Counted from the stretch's first letter, positions 1 to 9,086 are shown. The stretch: DNA of 64,000 nucleotides from CAWDPQ01 sp963804245 (GCA_963804245.1 CAWDPQ010000008.1:124001-188000), one strand, 5' to 3'. The notes: generated by a model from the letters alone, not told the origin. Translations and numbers: made by a program.

Positions 1-1018
1 CCAGCTCAGCTCGTTCCGCGACGAAGCGCAGCCGGTCGAAGTTCATGTTCGCGCCGCTCAGCACCGCCGCCAGCCGCTTGCCGGTCGTGCCGGTTCGGTC
101 AACCCAGGATCGCAGACCGGCAACGGCCAGGGCGCCGGCCGGTTCCATCACCGATCGCGTCTCGTCGAAGATGTCCTTGATGGCGGCGCAGATCTGATCG
201 TTCGAGACGCGGACGATCTCGCTGACCGTGGCCTGGACGATGGGGAACGTGAGCTCACCCACCTCGCGCACCGCGACACCGTCCGCGAAAATGCCCACGC
301 GGTCCAGCATGACTCGGTGTCCAGCCGCCATCGATTGATACATCGCGTCGGCATCGTAAGGCTCGACGCCAATTATCTCCACCTCGGGGCGCAGGACTTT
401 CACGTAGCTGGCGATGCCGGCGACGAGGCCGCCGCCGCCAACCGGAACAAAAATCGCCGACACGGCGCCGAGCTGGTGACGGAGAATCTCGCTGCCGATC
501 GTTCCCTGTCCGGCGATCACGAGCAGGTCATCGAACGGATGCACGAAGGTGCGCCCGCTACTGACCACGAGCTTCTCGCAGTAAGTCTGCGCGTCGGCGT
601 AGGTATCACCGGTGAGCACCACCTCGGCACCGAGATCGCGAACAGCATCCACTTTGATGGCCGGCGTCGTGCTGGGCATGACGATGAGCGCGTGCATTTG
701 CAGTGCACGCGCCGCGTATGCCACACCCTGCGCATGATTGCCGGCGCTGGCCGCGATGACGCCACGTGAACGGTCCGTTTGGGGAATGTGCGCGATCCGG
801 TTGTAGGCGCCGCGAAGCTTGTAACTGAAAACAGGCTGCAGATCTTCCCGTTTCAACAGCACCTGGTTCTGCAGCCGTTGCGTCAAACGAGGCGCCGGCT
901 CGAGCGGCGTTTCTTGGGCAACATCGTAGACGCGGCTGTTGAGGATGAGGCGCAGCATCTCGTCCGGGCTGACCACGCCGTAGGGCGCCGCGTTGTCGCG
1001 GAGGTGCGTATGGTGCAT
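1..1018 (-). CDS. ilvA: Threonine deaminase (biosynthetic), 3' end outside window
   Basis: PLP enzyme converting threonine to 2-oxobutanoate, the first step to isoleucine. 339 codons are present and the frame is still open at the window edge, so the C-terminal part is missing. The PLP lysine lies in SYKLRGAYN at about residue 67, and the glycine loop is visible as PVGGGGLVAGIA. The ATG at 1018 follows the thrA stop by 5 bp, so it is the last visible gene of the thr operon. Being behind the thr leader, it should share control by threonine and isoleucine supply. No clear Shine-Dalgarno is seen, which suggests translational coupling to thrA. Assignment to IlvA rather than a serine/threonine racemase rests on sequence feel and operon context. 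Confidence 0.9.
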   Translation of the reverse strand, partial: MHHTHLRDNAAPYGVVSPDEMLRLILNSRVYDVAQETPLEPAPRLTQRLQNQVLLKREDLQPVFSYKLRGAYNRIAHIPQTDRSRGVIAASAGNHAQGVAYAARALQMHALIVMPSTTPAIKVDAVRDLGAEVVLTGDTYADAQTYCEKLVVSSGRTFVHPFDDLLVIAGQGTIGSEILRHQLGAVSAIFVPVGGGGLVAGIASYVKVLRPEVEIIGVEPYDADAMYQSMAAGHRVMLDRVGIFADGVAVREVGELTFPIVQATVSEIVRVSNDQICAAIKDIFDETRSVMEPAGALAVAGLRSWVDRTGTTGKRLAAVLSGANMNFDRLRFVAERAEL

Positions 1019-1023
1019 AGAGG

Positions 1024-3561
1024 TCACCGCGGCGTGAGCGAGTAGATGTCGTTGAGGATTCCGGCCGCCGTGACTTCGGCGCCGGCTCCTGGCCCACTGA
1101 CAACGAGCGGCTCTGTACGATATCGGCGCGTCGTGAACGACACGAGATTCCGCGTCCCCTGCAGCGCCCCCACCGGGCTCGACATCGGCACGGCCGCCAG
1201 CCTCGCCGACACCGATCGAGGCGTGGCCGCGACGATGTAGCGAAGCACGCGGCCGCGGGCGCGCTCGCGCTCGACTCGCTGCGCCCACTCCTCGTCGAAC
1301 GCCGACAGACGGTCGAGGAATTGCTCGAGCGGCACATTTTTCAGAGGTTTCGGCACGAGATCCTCGGGAGTAGGTGCCGGCCCGCGGTAACCGAGCAGCC
1401 GCGCCAGAATCAGACCCTTCCGCGCCGCATCACGCCCGGTCAGGTCGTCCCGGGGATCCGGTTCGGCGTAGCCGCGTTCCACCGCTTGCCGTACGGCATC
1501 GGAGAAGCGCTGCCCGCTGGAGACAGCCGAGACGACGAACATCAGCGTTCCGCTGACGCAACCTTCGATTCGCAGGACGCGGTCGCCGGTTTCCACCAGC
1601 TTGTGATACGTGTCGATGATCGGCAATCCGGCGCCAACTGTTGCCTCGTACAGGACGTGCGGTCCGCCCTGGATCGTAGTGGGCAACAGCTTGGCGTAGC
1701 TGTCCCACGATCCGGCCAGCGGCTTCTTGTTGGCGAGCACGACGTTGAATCCATGACCGATTGCCGTTTGCAGCAGGTCGCCCGTTTCCTCGCTCGTGAC
1801 GTCCACGATGACCGGGCGCGACACCGCGTGGCTGGCCATGAAGGTCAGCGCATCGGCGGCGCCCGCGGGTTGACCACCGAGCGCGGACAGCAGGGCGCCG
1901 CGATCCTTCTTGTGCGCGAGATCGATCAGGCGCCTGCGTGACAGACCGCGCGGCTCGAATACGTAGCCCGACCGATCCAGAAGGCCGACAACGCGTACGC
2001 TGCCCTGCCCGTTCGGCAGCGCGATCTGATCGGCGAGTGCGCGCCCGACGCGGCCGAACCCAAGCAGCACGACATCCGTGGTCGGTGCGCTCTCCGGCCG
2101 GCCGCCTCCGATCTTCGACAGCTTGAACGCCGAATGGACGCAGCGGGCGGCTTCCGGGGCGTGCTTGGCATCGACGGCGAATGAAATGTTGCGCTCTGAT
2201 GACCCCTGTGCGATCGCGACAACGTTGATCCGTGCTGCCGCGAGTGCCGAGAAGACGCGCGCGGCGATGCCGGGCGCTCCGGCCATGCCGTCGCCTACGA
2301 CCGCCACCACCGCCATCCCCGGTTTCGCCACCACGTCGTCGATCAGTCCCGTGGCCAGCTCCTCACGAAACGCTCGGCGGATACTTGTGACGGCGCGATC
2401 CGCCTCCGACTCGGGGAGCGTGAAGCCGATGGAGCTCTCGGACGAGGCCTGGAAGATCGTCGAAACGGACAGCCGTTCCGATTCAACAGCCGCAAACGTC
2501 CGTGCGGCGATGCCGTGCACGCCGACCATACCCTTGCCGGCAACGGTGACGATGGCCTGACCGTGTACCGTGGCGATCGCCTTGACCGGATACGTGCGCA
2601 ACGAACGCCGCGCCGACACCTCCGTGCCGGGGGCCTCAGGATTGATGAACGAGCGCACCTCCAGGACGATCCGGGTTCCGGCGATCGGAATGAGCGCACG
2701 CGGGTGCAGCACCTTCGCACCGTAGTGCGCTACTTCGGCGGCTTCACGATGGTGCAGCTGCGGGATGAGGCGCGCATCGCCTACGACACGGGGATCGGCC
2801 GTGAGGATGCCCGGAACGTCTTTCCAGAGGACGACGCGCCGCGCTCCGAGCGATCGGCCGAGCAGCGTGGCCGTCAGATCCGTACCGCCGCGGCCGAGCG
2901 TGGCGACGCTGCCGTCGGGTGCGCGTCCGATGAATCCCGGAACCACGGCCACCGTTCCCTGCGCGAGAAGCGGTCCAATCAGACGGCGCGCATTGCGAGC
3001 GGTTTCCGCGAGGTGGGGAGCCGCGGATCCATGCTGGCCATCTGTTGAAACGATGTCGGCGCCGTCGACGTAGACTGCGGCGCGCCCGGCGCGAGTCAAC
3101 GCGGCGGACAGGATCTGCGCGGACAATCGCTCACCGCGTGAGACGAGACGGTCGCTGGCGCGTGCGCTCGGATGGCCGAGCAGGCCGACGGCGCTGCACA
3201 GCTCTCGGTACTCGCGCGCCGCGGCGTCGATCGCGCCGAGCAGCGAGCGGCGCGCCGATCCCTTCGGCAGCAGTACTTTCAGCACCTCGGCATGCCGTCG
3301 CAGGAACGCAGCCGACACTTTCCCGACGTCGGACGCACGCCCGGCCATGGCGTGCGCGACCCCTTCGAGCAGGAGATCCGTGACCCCGGCGAGCGCTGAG
3401 GCCGCCAGCACGAGGGGACCGCGGTGCGTGGCGATGAGGGCAATGGCTTTTTGAATTTCGGCGGCACCGGCGAGCGACGCTCCGCCGAACTTCCATATCT
3501 CCAAGCCTGCGCCGGCCGCCGCTGCGCGCGCTTTCCGCCTGCCGCGTCTGCTGGTCGCCAC
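1024..3561 (-). CDS. thrA: Bifunctional aspartate kinase / homoserine dehydrogenase
   Basis: Fused enzyme for the first and third steps from aspartate to threonine. Aspartate kinase is N-terminal: KFGGASLA at residue 24, GRGGTDLTATLLG, and KDVPGILTADPRVV. Two ACT-like segments in the middle (around VTVAGKGMVGV and VAVVGDGMAG) are the usual allosteric sites. The C-terminal homoserine dehydrogenase has the NAD(P) motif LLGFGRVGRALAD, ANKKPLAG, and the catalytic stretch DDLTGRDAARKG. I chose GTG at 3561, giving 845 residues, because it sits one base after the thrC stop (TGACGTGG). A longer in-frame extension to 3663 would overlap thrC and adds an Arg-rich tail unlike the family. Feedback inhibition by threonine is expected for the family, not shown here. 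Confidence 0.95.
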   Translation of the reverse strand: MATSRRGRRKARAAAAGAGLEIWKFGGASLAGAAEIQKAIALIATHRGPLVLAASALAGVTDLLLEGVAHAMAGRASDVGKVSAAFLRRHAEVLKVLLPKGSARRSLLGAIDAAAREYRELCSAVGLLGHPSARASDRLVSRGERLSAQILSAALTRAGRAAVYVDGADIVSTDGQHGSAAPHLAETARNARRLIGPLLAQGTVAVVPGFIGRAPDGSVATLGRGGTDLTATLLGRSLGARRVVLWKDVPGILTADPRVVGDARLIPQLHHREAAEVAHYGAKVLHPRALIPIAGTRIVLEVRSFINPEAPGTEVSARRSLRTYPVKAIATVHGQAIVTVAGKGMVGVHGIAARTFAAVESERLSVSTIFQASSESSIGFTLPESEADRAVTSIRRAFREELATGLIDDVVAKPGMAVVAVVGDGMAGAPGIAARVFSALAAARINVVAIAQGSSERNISFAVDAKHAPEAARCVHSAFKLSKIGGGRPESAPTTDVVLLGFGRVGRALADQIALPNGQGSVRVVGLLDRSGYVFEPRGLSRRRLIDLAHKKDRGALLSALGGQPAGAADALTFMASHAVSRPVIVDVTSEETGDLLQTAIGHGFNVVLANKKPLAGSWDSYAKLLPTTIQGGPHVLYEATVGAGLPIIDTYHKLVETGDRVLRIEGCVSGTLMFVVSAVSSGQRFSDAVRQAVERGYAEPDPRDDLTGRDAARKGLILARLLGYRGPAPTPEDLVPKPLKNVPLEQFLDRLSAFDEEWAQRVERERARGRVLRYIVAATPRSVSARLAAVPMSSPVGALQGTRNLVSFTTRRYRTEPLVVSGPGAGAEVTAAGILNDIYSLTPR

Positions 3562-3562
3562 G

Positions 3563-4903
3563 TCAGACTCGTCCCGTTGTCGCCGCGACGCGATCGACAG
3601 CCCGGCGCACCGAGTCGTAGTCGTTCGGCAGCTCCACCGGCGGATTCGCGTGCCGCGCCGCAATGCCGCGGAGCTGGCCGGTGTGATATGCGGTCTTGAA
3701 CTCCGAAAACTTCAAGCCGTTGGCGGTGGATATGACCACCACGCGATCGCTCTTCGCGATCTCGCCGCGAGCGATGAGCTTCTCGAGCGCGGCTAGCGCG
3801 ACGGCCGTGTGCGGACAGTTGAACATCCCGGTTCGATCGGCGCGCGCCGCAGCATCAGCAAGTTCCGCTTCGGTCGCCTGTTCCACGACCCCGTCGAACG
3901 ACTTCAGCGCATGGACCGCCTTGCGAACCGAGACCGGATTGCCGATTTGAATCGCCGAGGCAATGGTGGCTTGCGCCGTGATCGGCTCGAACGTCCAGTT
4001 GTTCCGATACGCTCGATACAGCGGGTTCGCCGCTGCCGCCTGCGCGACGACCAGCCGCGGACGGCGGGCAATCAAACCGAGTTGGTGCATCATCTCGAAA
4101 CCGGCGGCGATGGCGCTGACGTTCCCCAGATTGCCGCCGGGCACCACGACGACGTCCGGTACTTCCCAGTCGAACTGCTGCACGATCTCGATGGAGAGCG
4201 TCTTCTGGCCCTCGAGCCGCAGGCTGTTCATCGAATTGGCGAGGTAGATGCCCTCTTCGGCCGCCAGCCGCTGCACGATCGCCATGCAGCCGTCGAAATC
4301 GGTGTCGACCGACAAGACCAGGGCGCCGTTGGCCATGGGCTGAACCAGCTGCGCCGCTGACAGTCGTGCACGGGGCAGTATCACGATGGCGGGAATGCCA
4401 GCGGCGGCGGCGTAGGCGGCGAGGGCTGCCGACGTATCGCCGGTCGACGCGCAGGCGACGGCGTGCACCGCCGCGCCGTCGGCCATCATCTGCTTGACCA
4501 CTGAGACGAGGACGGTCATTCCCAGGTCTTTGAACGAACCAGTGTGGGAGTTGCCGCACATCTTGACCCAGAGGTCCTCGACGCCGATCTCGCGGCCGTA
4601 GCGCTCGGCCCAGAAAATGTTCGTCCCCCCTTCGTCCATGGAGACGACGTTCTCGTCACGGATGGCCGGGCAGATCCATTCCTTCTTTCCCCACACGCCC
4701 GATCCGTACGGCCATGCCGTCCGCTTGTAACGGTCGTCGAAGAGACGCATCCAGGCAACCGGGCTGCGATGCCGCAGCGCATCGAGATCGTGATGCACCT
4801 GCAGCAAATCGCCGCAGGTCGGGCAGTGATAGAGAGGCTGCCAGATTTCGTGCTCGCCAGGACACCCGGCGGCACACCGGAAAACTGCGCGGTACACAGA
4901 CAT
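3563..4903 (-). CDS. thrC: Threonine synthase, plant-like type
   Basis: Converts O-phosphohomoserine to threonine with PLP. 446 residues. The N-terminus carries four cysteines (CAAGCPG and CPTCG), a small zinc-ribbon-like segment common in this class. The PLP lysine is in HTGSFKDLGMTVLVS, a motif typical of the plant-like class, and ACASTGDTSAALAAYAAAAG and VVVPGGNLGNVSA form the usual phosphate and cofactor loops. It is the third gene of the thr operon, with 36 bp to the preceding paralogue and one base to thrA. The paralogue just upstream (4940-6178) makes the individual roles uncertain. This copy is the better candidate for the main threonine synthase. Confidence 0.9.
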   Translation of the reverse strand: MSVYRAVFRCAAGCPGEHEIWQPLYHCPTCGDLLQVHHDLDALRHRSPVAWMRLFDDRYKRTAWPYGSGVWGKKEWICPAIRDENVVSMDEGGTNIFWAERYGREIGVEDLWVKMCGNSHTGSFKDLGMTVLVSVVKQMMADGAAVHAVACASTGDTSAALAAYAAAAGIPAIVILPRARLSAAQLVQPMANGALVLSVDTDFDGCMAIVQRLAAEEGIYLANSMNSLRLEGQKTLSIEIVQQFDWEVPDVVVVPGGNLGNVSAIAAGFEMMHQLGLIARRPRLVVAQAAAANPLYRAYRNNWTFEPITAQATIASAIQIGNPVSVRKAVHALKSFDGVVEQATEAELADAAARADRTGMFNCPHTAVALAALEKLIARGEIAKSDRVVVISTANGLKFSEFKTAYHTGQLRGIAARHANPPVELPNDYDSVRRAVDRVAATTGRV

Positions 4904-4939
4904 CGGTTTACGTAATCCCTGAACCTTCTCTGAACCCTT

Positions 4940-6178
4940 TCACGCCGAGGCCGGTGCCGGCGCTGCTTCACTGGCCTCGAACGCGGCCAGGGATCGACCG
5001 ATGCGCACAGCTTGCGCCCCGTGTCCCTGCAGAACCTCGGCGGTCTTGTATCCGTTCCCGGTGATGCAGATGACGATGGCCCCCTCACCGTCGAGGGCGC
5101 CGCGCTCGATCAGCTGGCGCGTGGCCGCGACCGTGACGCCGCCGGCCGGCTCGGTGAAGATGCCTTCGGTTTCCGCCAGGAGCTGGATGCCTTTCAGGAT
5201 TTCCTCGTCCGTCACCATGGCTCCGCTGCCGCCTGTCGAGCGAACCGCGCGCAGCACCTGGAACCCGTCGGCCGGATTGCCGATGGCGATGGATTTCGCG
5301 ATGGTGTTGGGCTTGACCGGCTCGGGATATTCGTCGCCGGTTTCGAGCGCGCGCACGACCGGGGCGCAGCCGGCGGCCTGAGCGGCATGGATCGTCGGAA
5401 GCTCGCCATCGACGAGACCAATCTCCCGCAGCTCGCTGAAGCCCTTGAAAATGCGCGGTAACAGCGTGCCACCCGCGACCGGCGAGACCACGTGTCGCGG
5501 GAACCGCCAGCCTAGCTGCTCCGCGATCTCGAAGCCGTACGTCTTCGCTCCCTCGGCGTAATAGGCGCGCAAATTGATGTTCGCGAATCCCCACTGGTAC
5601 TTATCCGCGACCTGCGTACACAGCCTGTTCACATCGTCGTAGTTGCCGTTGACGGCGACGATGCGCGGTCCGTGGACGCTGGCGCCGGTGACTTTGCCGG
5701 GTTCGAGATTGTCGGGAATGAAGACGTAACACGACAGCCCCAGCCGCGCCGCATGGGCCGACACACTGTTGGCGAGGTTGCCGGTCGAAGCACAGGCGAA
5801 AACCGAGAAGCCAAGCTCCACCGCTCGCGTTGCGGCAATCGAGACGACGCGATCCTTGTACGAGCACGTCGGATGGTTGACCGAATCGTCCTTGATGTAG
5901 AGCTCACGTACGCCGAGACGTTTGGCCAGCCGCTCGGCGCGAACGAGCGGCGTGAAACCGGAGTGAAGACCCGTGCGTGGATTTCCCTCAATCGGCAGCA
6001 GCTCGCGGTAGCGCCACAGACTCTTCGGGCGCGATTCAATCGTAGCGCGGGAAAGGAGCGACGCGATCGCTTCGTAGTCGTAGGTGACCTCGAGCGGGCC
6101 GAGGCATTTGTCGCAGACCCAGAGCGCGGTTGGAGGATAAGACGCCTGACACAGATGACAACGGAGGCTGAAGTGCAT
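4940..6178 (-). CDS. Second threonine synthase-like PLP enzyme
   Basis: 412 residues from ATG 6178, which has GAGAG about 9 bases upstream. A TTG five codons earlier would overlap the thrB stop. The N-terminus has a CxxC pair repeated (CHLC and CDKC), then a threonine-synthase fold with the PLP lysine in HPTCSYKDRVVS, the loop ACASTGNLANSVSAHAA, and VSPVAGGTLLPRI. It differs clearly from the neighbouring thrC (SYKDR against SFKDLG), so it is not a recent duplicate. Possible roles are a second threonine synthase with different regulation or a related beta-replacing enzyme such as cysteate synthase. Placement between thrB and thrC supports a role in threonine synthesis. The exact substrate is not visible. 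Confidence 0.8.
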   Translation of the reverse strand: MHFSLRCHLCQASYPPTALWVCDKCLGPLEVTYDYEAIASLLSRATIESRPKSLWRYRELLPIEGNPRTGLHSGFTPLVRAERLAKRLGVRELYIKDDSVNHPTCSYKDRVVSIAATRAVELGFSVFACASTGNLANSVSAHAARLGLSCYVFIPDNLEPGKVTGASVHGPRIVAVNGNYDDVNRLCTQVADKYQWGFANINLRAYYAEGAKTYGFEIAEQLGWRFPRHVVSPVAGGTLLPRIFKGFSELREIGLVDGELPTIHAAQAAGCAPVVRALETGDEYPEPVKPNTIAKSIAIGNPADGFQVLRAVRSTGGSGAMVTDEEILKGIQLLAETEGIFTEPAGGVTVAATRQLIERGALDGEGAIVICITGNGYKTAEVLQGHGAQAVRIGRSLAAFEASEAAPAPASA

Positions 6179-6189
6179 GAAGTGTTCTC

Positions 6190-7107
6190 TCAATGAATAG
6201 TTATCGGCAGCACGGCCGCGCTGGCAGGCTGGTGCGCCGCGACGATCCTGATCGTATGTGCGAGTTGCAGGCGCCGGTAGACGTCGCCGAGAACCTTGGC
6301 CGCTTCCTGCTCATGCCCGGGTGCGGCCACGGCTGCCACGGATGGGCCGGACCCGCTCAAACAGACGCCGAGAATCGCCGGATGATCGATGGCCAGCGCT
6401 TCGCGGAGACCTGGGACGAGCGCCGATCGCGCCGGTTGATGCCATCGATCGCGGAACGCCTCACGCAGATCGTCGTACCGCTGGTCGTCCAGGGCACGCA
6501 CGAGCAGCAAGGCACGCTGCAAATTGAACACGGCATCGTCGAGCGGCACGCCCTGGGGCAGCACGGCGCGCGCGTCTTTCGTGGCCAGGCTGGCGTCGGG
6601 TGTGGCGATCACGAAACGCAGACGATCGGGCCAGGGCGACGAGCGGGCGGTCACGCGACCGTCTTCGTGCAGGCAGCTGATCGTCAACCCGCCGAGAAGG
6701 CAGGCGGCGGCATTGTCCGGATGGCCCTCGCACTCGCACCCGAGCGACAGCATGTCCTCCTCGGAAAGGGCACCGGTCAAGCTCTGATACAACCTGAGAC
6801 CCGCCACAGCGGCTGCGGCGCTGCTTCCGAGACCCGCCCGGATGGGAATCTCGGTGGAGACCAGGATGCGGACGCCCGGCGCAGCGACGCCAGCTCGTGC
6901 CCGCGCGAGGGTGTACGCGTGCTCGATGCCGTTGCCGCCCGGCGGCGGCGCGCCAGCAAACTCGGTCACCAGTCGATCGGGAGCGGCCGGGTCGACGTCG
7001 AGGATGCGCAGCCGCAGATAGAGCTGCAGCGCCGCGGACAGGGCATCGAACCCTGATCCGAGATTGCCGATCGTCGCCGGAACCACGATCTCTTCACGTT
7101 CGGTCAC
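6190..7107 (-). CDS. thrB: Homoserine kinase (GHMP family)
   Basis: Phosphorylates homoserine to O-phosphohomoserine. 305 residues, usual length for the family. The N-terminal VPATIGNLGSGFDALS and the ATP-binding loop IPIRAGLGSSAAAAVAG are GHMP-kinase hallmarks, and LSGSGPSVAAVA near the C-terminus is the third conserved motif. GTG at 7107 is preceded by AGGTGAGG about 10 bases upstream. It is the first structural gene after the thr leader and attenuator. Its stop overlaps the region just before the next gene, so translation may be coupled. Confidence 0.93.
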   Translation of the reverse strand: MTEREEIVVPATIGNLGSGFDALSAALQLYLRLRILDVDPAAPDRLVTEFAGAPPPGGNGIEHAYTLARARAGVAAPGVRILVSTEIPIRAGLGSSAAAAVAGLRLYQSLTGALSEEDMLSLGCECEGHPDNAAACLLGGLTISCLHEDGRVTARSSPWPDRLRFVIATPDASLATKDARAVLPQGVPLDDAVFNLQRALLLVRALDDQRYDDLREAFRDRWHQPARSALVPGLREALAIDHPAILGVCLSGSGPSVAAVAAPGHEQEAAKVLGDVYRRLQLAHTIRIVAAHQPASAAVLPITIH

Positions 7108-7129
7108 TCGATTGCGGCCTCACCTGGTC

Positions 7130-7165
7130 AAAAAAAAACCCGCCGGCCCTGTTCAGGCCGGCGGG
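7130..7165 (-). terminator. thr operon attenuator (intrinsic terminator before thrB)
   Basis: On the minus strand a perfect 10-bp stem (7139-7148 with 7156-7165, 7-nt loop) is followed at once by a run of about nine T. It lies between the leader peptide and thrB, so it would stop transcription before the first structural gene. The leader region CGGGTTCGTGCG resembles the complement of CGCAACGACCCG at the 5' arm, giving a possible antiterminator. Confidence 0.85.
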
Positions 7166-7192
7166 TCGTTGCGGTGCTCTTTGGGTAATGTC

Positions 7193-7276
7193 TCAGGGAG
7201 CGAACGCACGAACCCGGCCGGCCGGACAAATCCGGCGCTTGCCGGTTCGCATAGCGATCGTGGTGCTCCGGAGCAT
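7193..7276 (-). CDS. thrL: thr operon leader peptide
   Basis: A 27-codon open frame beginning ATG CTC CGG AGC ACC ACG ATC, read as MLRSTTIAMRTGKRR and then an unremarkable tail ending in TGA at 7193. The Thr-Thr-Ile block plus a further Thr matches what an attenuator for threonine and isoleucine would need, and ilvA is in the same operon. It lies between a sigma-70-like promoter and an intrinsic terminator. No Shine-Dalgarno precedes the ATG. The -10 box ends 7 bases before it, so the mRNA may begin at the start codon. The weak point is that only three Thr and one early Ile codon are present. Confidence 0.65.
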   Translation of the reverse strand: MLRSTTIAMRTGKRRICPAGRVRAFAP

Positions 7277-7283
7277 CTGAAAG

Positions 7284-7313
7284 AATATAAGAGACTTTAA
7301 TCCAAATGGTCAA
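7284..7313 (-). promoter_or_regulatory. Promoter of thr operon leader
   Basis: TTGACC (7308-7313), an 18-bp spacer, then TATATT (7284-7289). The leader ATG starts 7 bases after the -10 box. The same AT-rich stretch must also hold the ureD promoter on the other strand. Confidence 0.75.
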
Positions 7314-7330
7314 CATATTCGCGCCATTTA

Positions 7331-8215
7331 TTGCAAAATAAGGGGATCTCCACGACAGGTTCTCCGACCAACGCGATTCAAAGCGACCCCGGGCAATCGG
7401 GCGCGGCACCGGGGCGGGGCCGGGTCGAAATCGTGCGGCGCGGGGAGCGCAGCGTGGTGACGCGGGCGGTGGCGACGAGTCCGCTGCGCCTGCTCACACC
7501 GCGCAACCATGGCCGAGGGGCGTGGGTTTACACGGCCACGTACGGCGGGGGACTGGTTGGCGGCGACGCTATCCAGCTCGACATTTCGGTGGGTGCGGAC
7601 GCGGTGGCGATGCTGTCGACGCAGGCAGCGACGAAGGTCTACCGTTCCACCCGCGAGACGAGCAGTGATCTGGACGCGGTTGTGTCGTCAGGCGCGTTGC
7701 TCGCGATCCTGCCGGATCCCCTGGTCTGCTTCGCATCCGCCACGTATCGACAGGTCCAGCGCGTGCACATGCACCCGGGTGCGAATCTGGTTTTCATCGA
7801 CTGGCTGTCATCAGGACGCCGGGCCTCGGGTGAGCGGTGGCTGTTCGACAGCTACGCGAGCCGCCTCGAGATCTTCGAGGATGGGCGTCTCGTGATCCTC
7901 GATGCGCTGACGCTCGATGCGGCGTCGGGAAACATTGGCGACCGGATGGGACGCTTCAACGTGCTGGGCACGATCGTGTTGATCGGACCGTTGTTGGCGG
8001 CACCGGCAGCTGACGCCTTGTCGGGCGTGGCTTCGCTGGCGATCGGGAAGCGCGCCGACCTGCTGGTCAGCGCCTCGCCCATCAGCCGCGGCGGATACGG
8101 CTGCCTTCTGCGTATTGCCGGCGTCTCGTTCGAGGCCGTCTCGTCTGTCGCGCGCGAATACCTGCGCTTCGTGCCGTCGCTGCTCGGTGACGATCCGTGG
8201 GCGCGTCGGCTATGA
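7331..8215 (+). CDS. ureD: Urease accessory protein UreD (UreH)
   Basis: Chaperone that joins UreF and UreG to load nickel into apo-urease. About 294 residues from TTG 7331. The start is uncertain because the first 30 residues (rich in Ser, Gly and Pro) lie outside the usual core, which begins near GRGRVEIV. Recognisable UreD stretches are LTPRNHGRGAWVYTATYGGG, GGDAIQLDISVG, STQAATKVYRS and the region LPDPLVCFASATYRQ. It reads away from the thr operon and its stop overlaps the end of pheA by 6 bp. The rest of the urease genes lie 1 kb downstream, separated by pheA on the other strand. Confidence 0.88.
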   Translation: MQNKGISTTGSPTNAIQSDPGQSGAAPGRGRVEIVRRGERSVVTRAVATSPLRLLTPRNHGRGAWVYTATYGGGLVGGDAIQLDISVGADAVAMLSTQAATKVYRSTRETSSDLDAVVSSGALLAILPDPLVCFASATYRQVQRVHMHPGANLVFIDWLSSGRRASGERWLFDSYASRLEIFEDGRLVILDALTLDAASGNIGDRMGRFNVLGTIVLIGPLLAAPAADALSGVASLAIGKRADLLVSASPISRGGYGCLLRIAGVSFEAVSSVAREYLRFVPSLLGDDPWARRL

Positions 8216-9073
8216 GTCCGGCGTACCGGAAGCCGCTGCTTCGGCTTCGCGCTTGCGTTCGCCAACCCAGCGCGGATACGAGCCGAGCGTCCGCACCCAT
8301 CGGGCGAATTCCGCGAGGTGCACGATAGCGCGACCGCATTTCAGGTCGGCTCGCCCCGCGCCCAGGTCGGCGTAGAACACGTATTCCCACGGCAGTCCGC
8401 GCGCCGGTCGCGATTCGAGCTTGGTCAGATCGATATCGCGCAGCGCGAACACGCTCAGCGCCTTGAAGAGAGCGCCCGGTCCGTTGTACAGCGCAAACGC
8501 AATCGACGTCTTGTCTTGCTCGCCGAGCGGGCGCGGATCGCGCCCGATCAGGATGAACCTCGTGATGTTGTCGGCGAAGTCCTGGACGCCGGCCTGCAGA
8601 ATGTCGAGCCCGAAAAGCTCGGCGGCCCGCGCCGACGCAATCGCCGCCGTATCCGACAAGTTGCCTTCTTTGATCAGACGAGCGCTGCCGGCCGTATCGT
8701 AGGTGGCCACGATCTCCACGCCCGACAGCGTGCGCAGGTACTGCTCGCATTGCGCCAGCGCCTGCGGGTGCGAGAACACGCGCTTGATGCTGGCGAGCGA
8801 CGTCCGCGGCAGCGCGAGCAGGTTGTGCACGACCGTCAATTCGGTCTCCGCGACGATGGGGAGGTCGTGCTGGAGGAGCAGGTCGTAGTTGATGTGAATG
8901 CTGCCGCCGATCGAGTTCTCGATGGGCAGCAGACCGTGCGACACGCGCCCCTCCGCCACCGAGGCGAAGACCTGCTCGAATCGATCGCAGGCGATCACTT
9001 CCGAGCCCGGCCACGCCCGCAGCGCGGCAGCCTCACTGTATGCCCCGGACGTTCCCTGAAACGCGATGCGCAT
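8210..9073 (-). CDS. pheA: Prephenate dehydratase with C-terminal ACT domain
   Basis: Converts prephenate to phenylpyruvate for phenylalanine synthesis. 287 residues from ATG 9073, which has AGGAG 8 bases upstream. The catalytic domain shows MRIAFQGTSGAYSEAAA, LPIENSIGGSIHINYDLLL and VFSHPQALAQCEQYL, and the threonine-bearing motif DNITRFILIG. The ACT domain follows, with the phenylalanine-binding GPGALFKAL and ESRPARGLPWEYVFYADL. There is no chorismate mutase domain, so it is the monofunctional type. It has its own leader peptide and attenuator and is inserted between ureD and ureAB on the opposite strand. The ACT domain predicts feedback inhibition by phenylalanine. Confidence 0.95.
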   Translation of the reverse strand: MRIAFQGTSGAYSEAAALRAWPGSEVIACDRFEQVFASVAEGRVSHGLLPIENSIGGSIHINYDLLLQHDLPIVAETELTVVHNLLALPRTSLASIKRVFSHPQALAQCEQYLRTLSGVEIVATYDTAGSARLIKEGNLSDTAAIASARAAELFGLDILQAGVQDFADNITRFILIGRDPRPLGEQDKTSIAFALYNGPGALFKALSVFALRDIDLTKLESRPARGLPWEYVFYADLGAGRADLKCGRAIVHLAEFARWVRTLGSYPRWVGERKREAEAAASGTPDS

Positions 9074-9086
9074 GAAAGTGCTCCTG

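Noticed and set aside
3562..3663. Longer thrA starting at 3663
   Set aside because: It would overlap thrC by 101 bp and add an Arg-rich segment unlike other aspartate kinases; GTG 3561 fits the one-base junction.
7128..7409. 93-codon minus-strand frame across the thr leader region
   Set aside because: It runs through the terminator and the ureD start with no motif; the 27-codon thr leader in another frame fits the promoter and attenuator.
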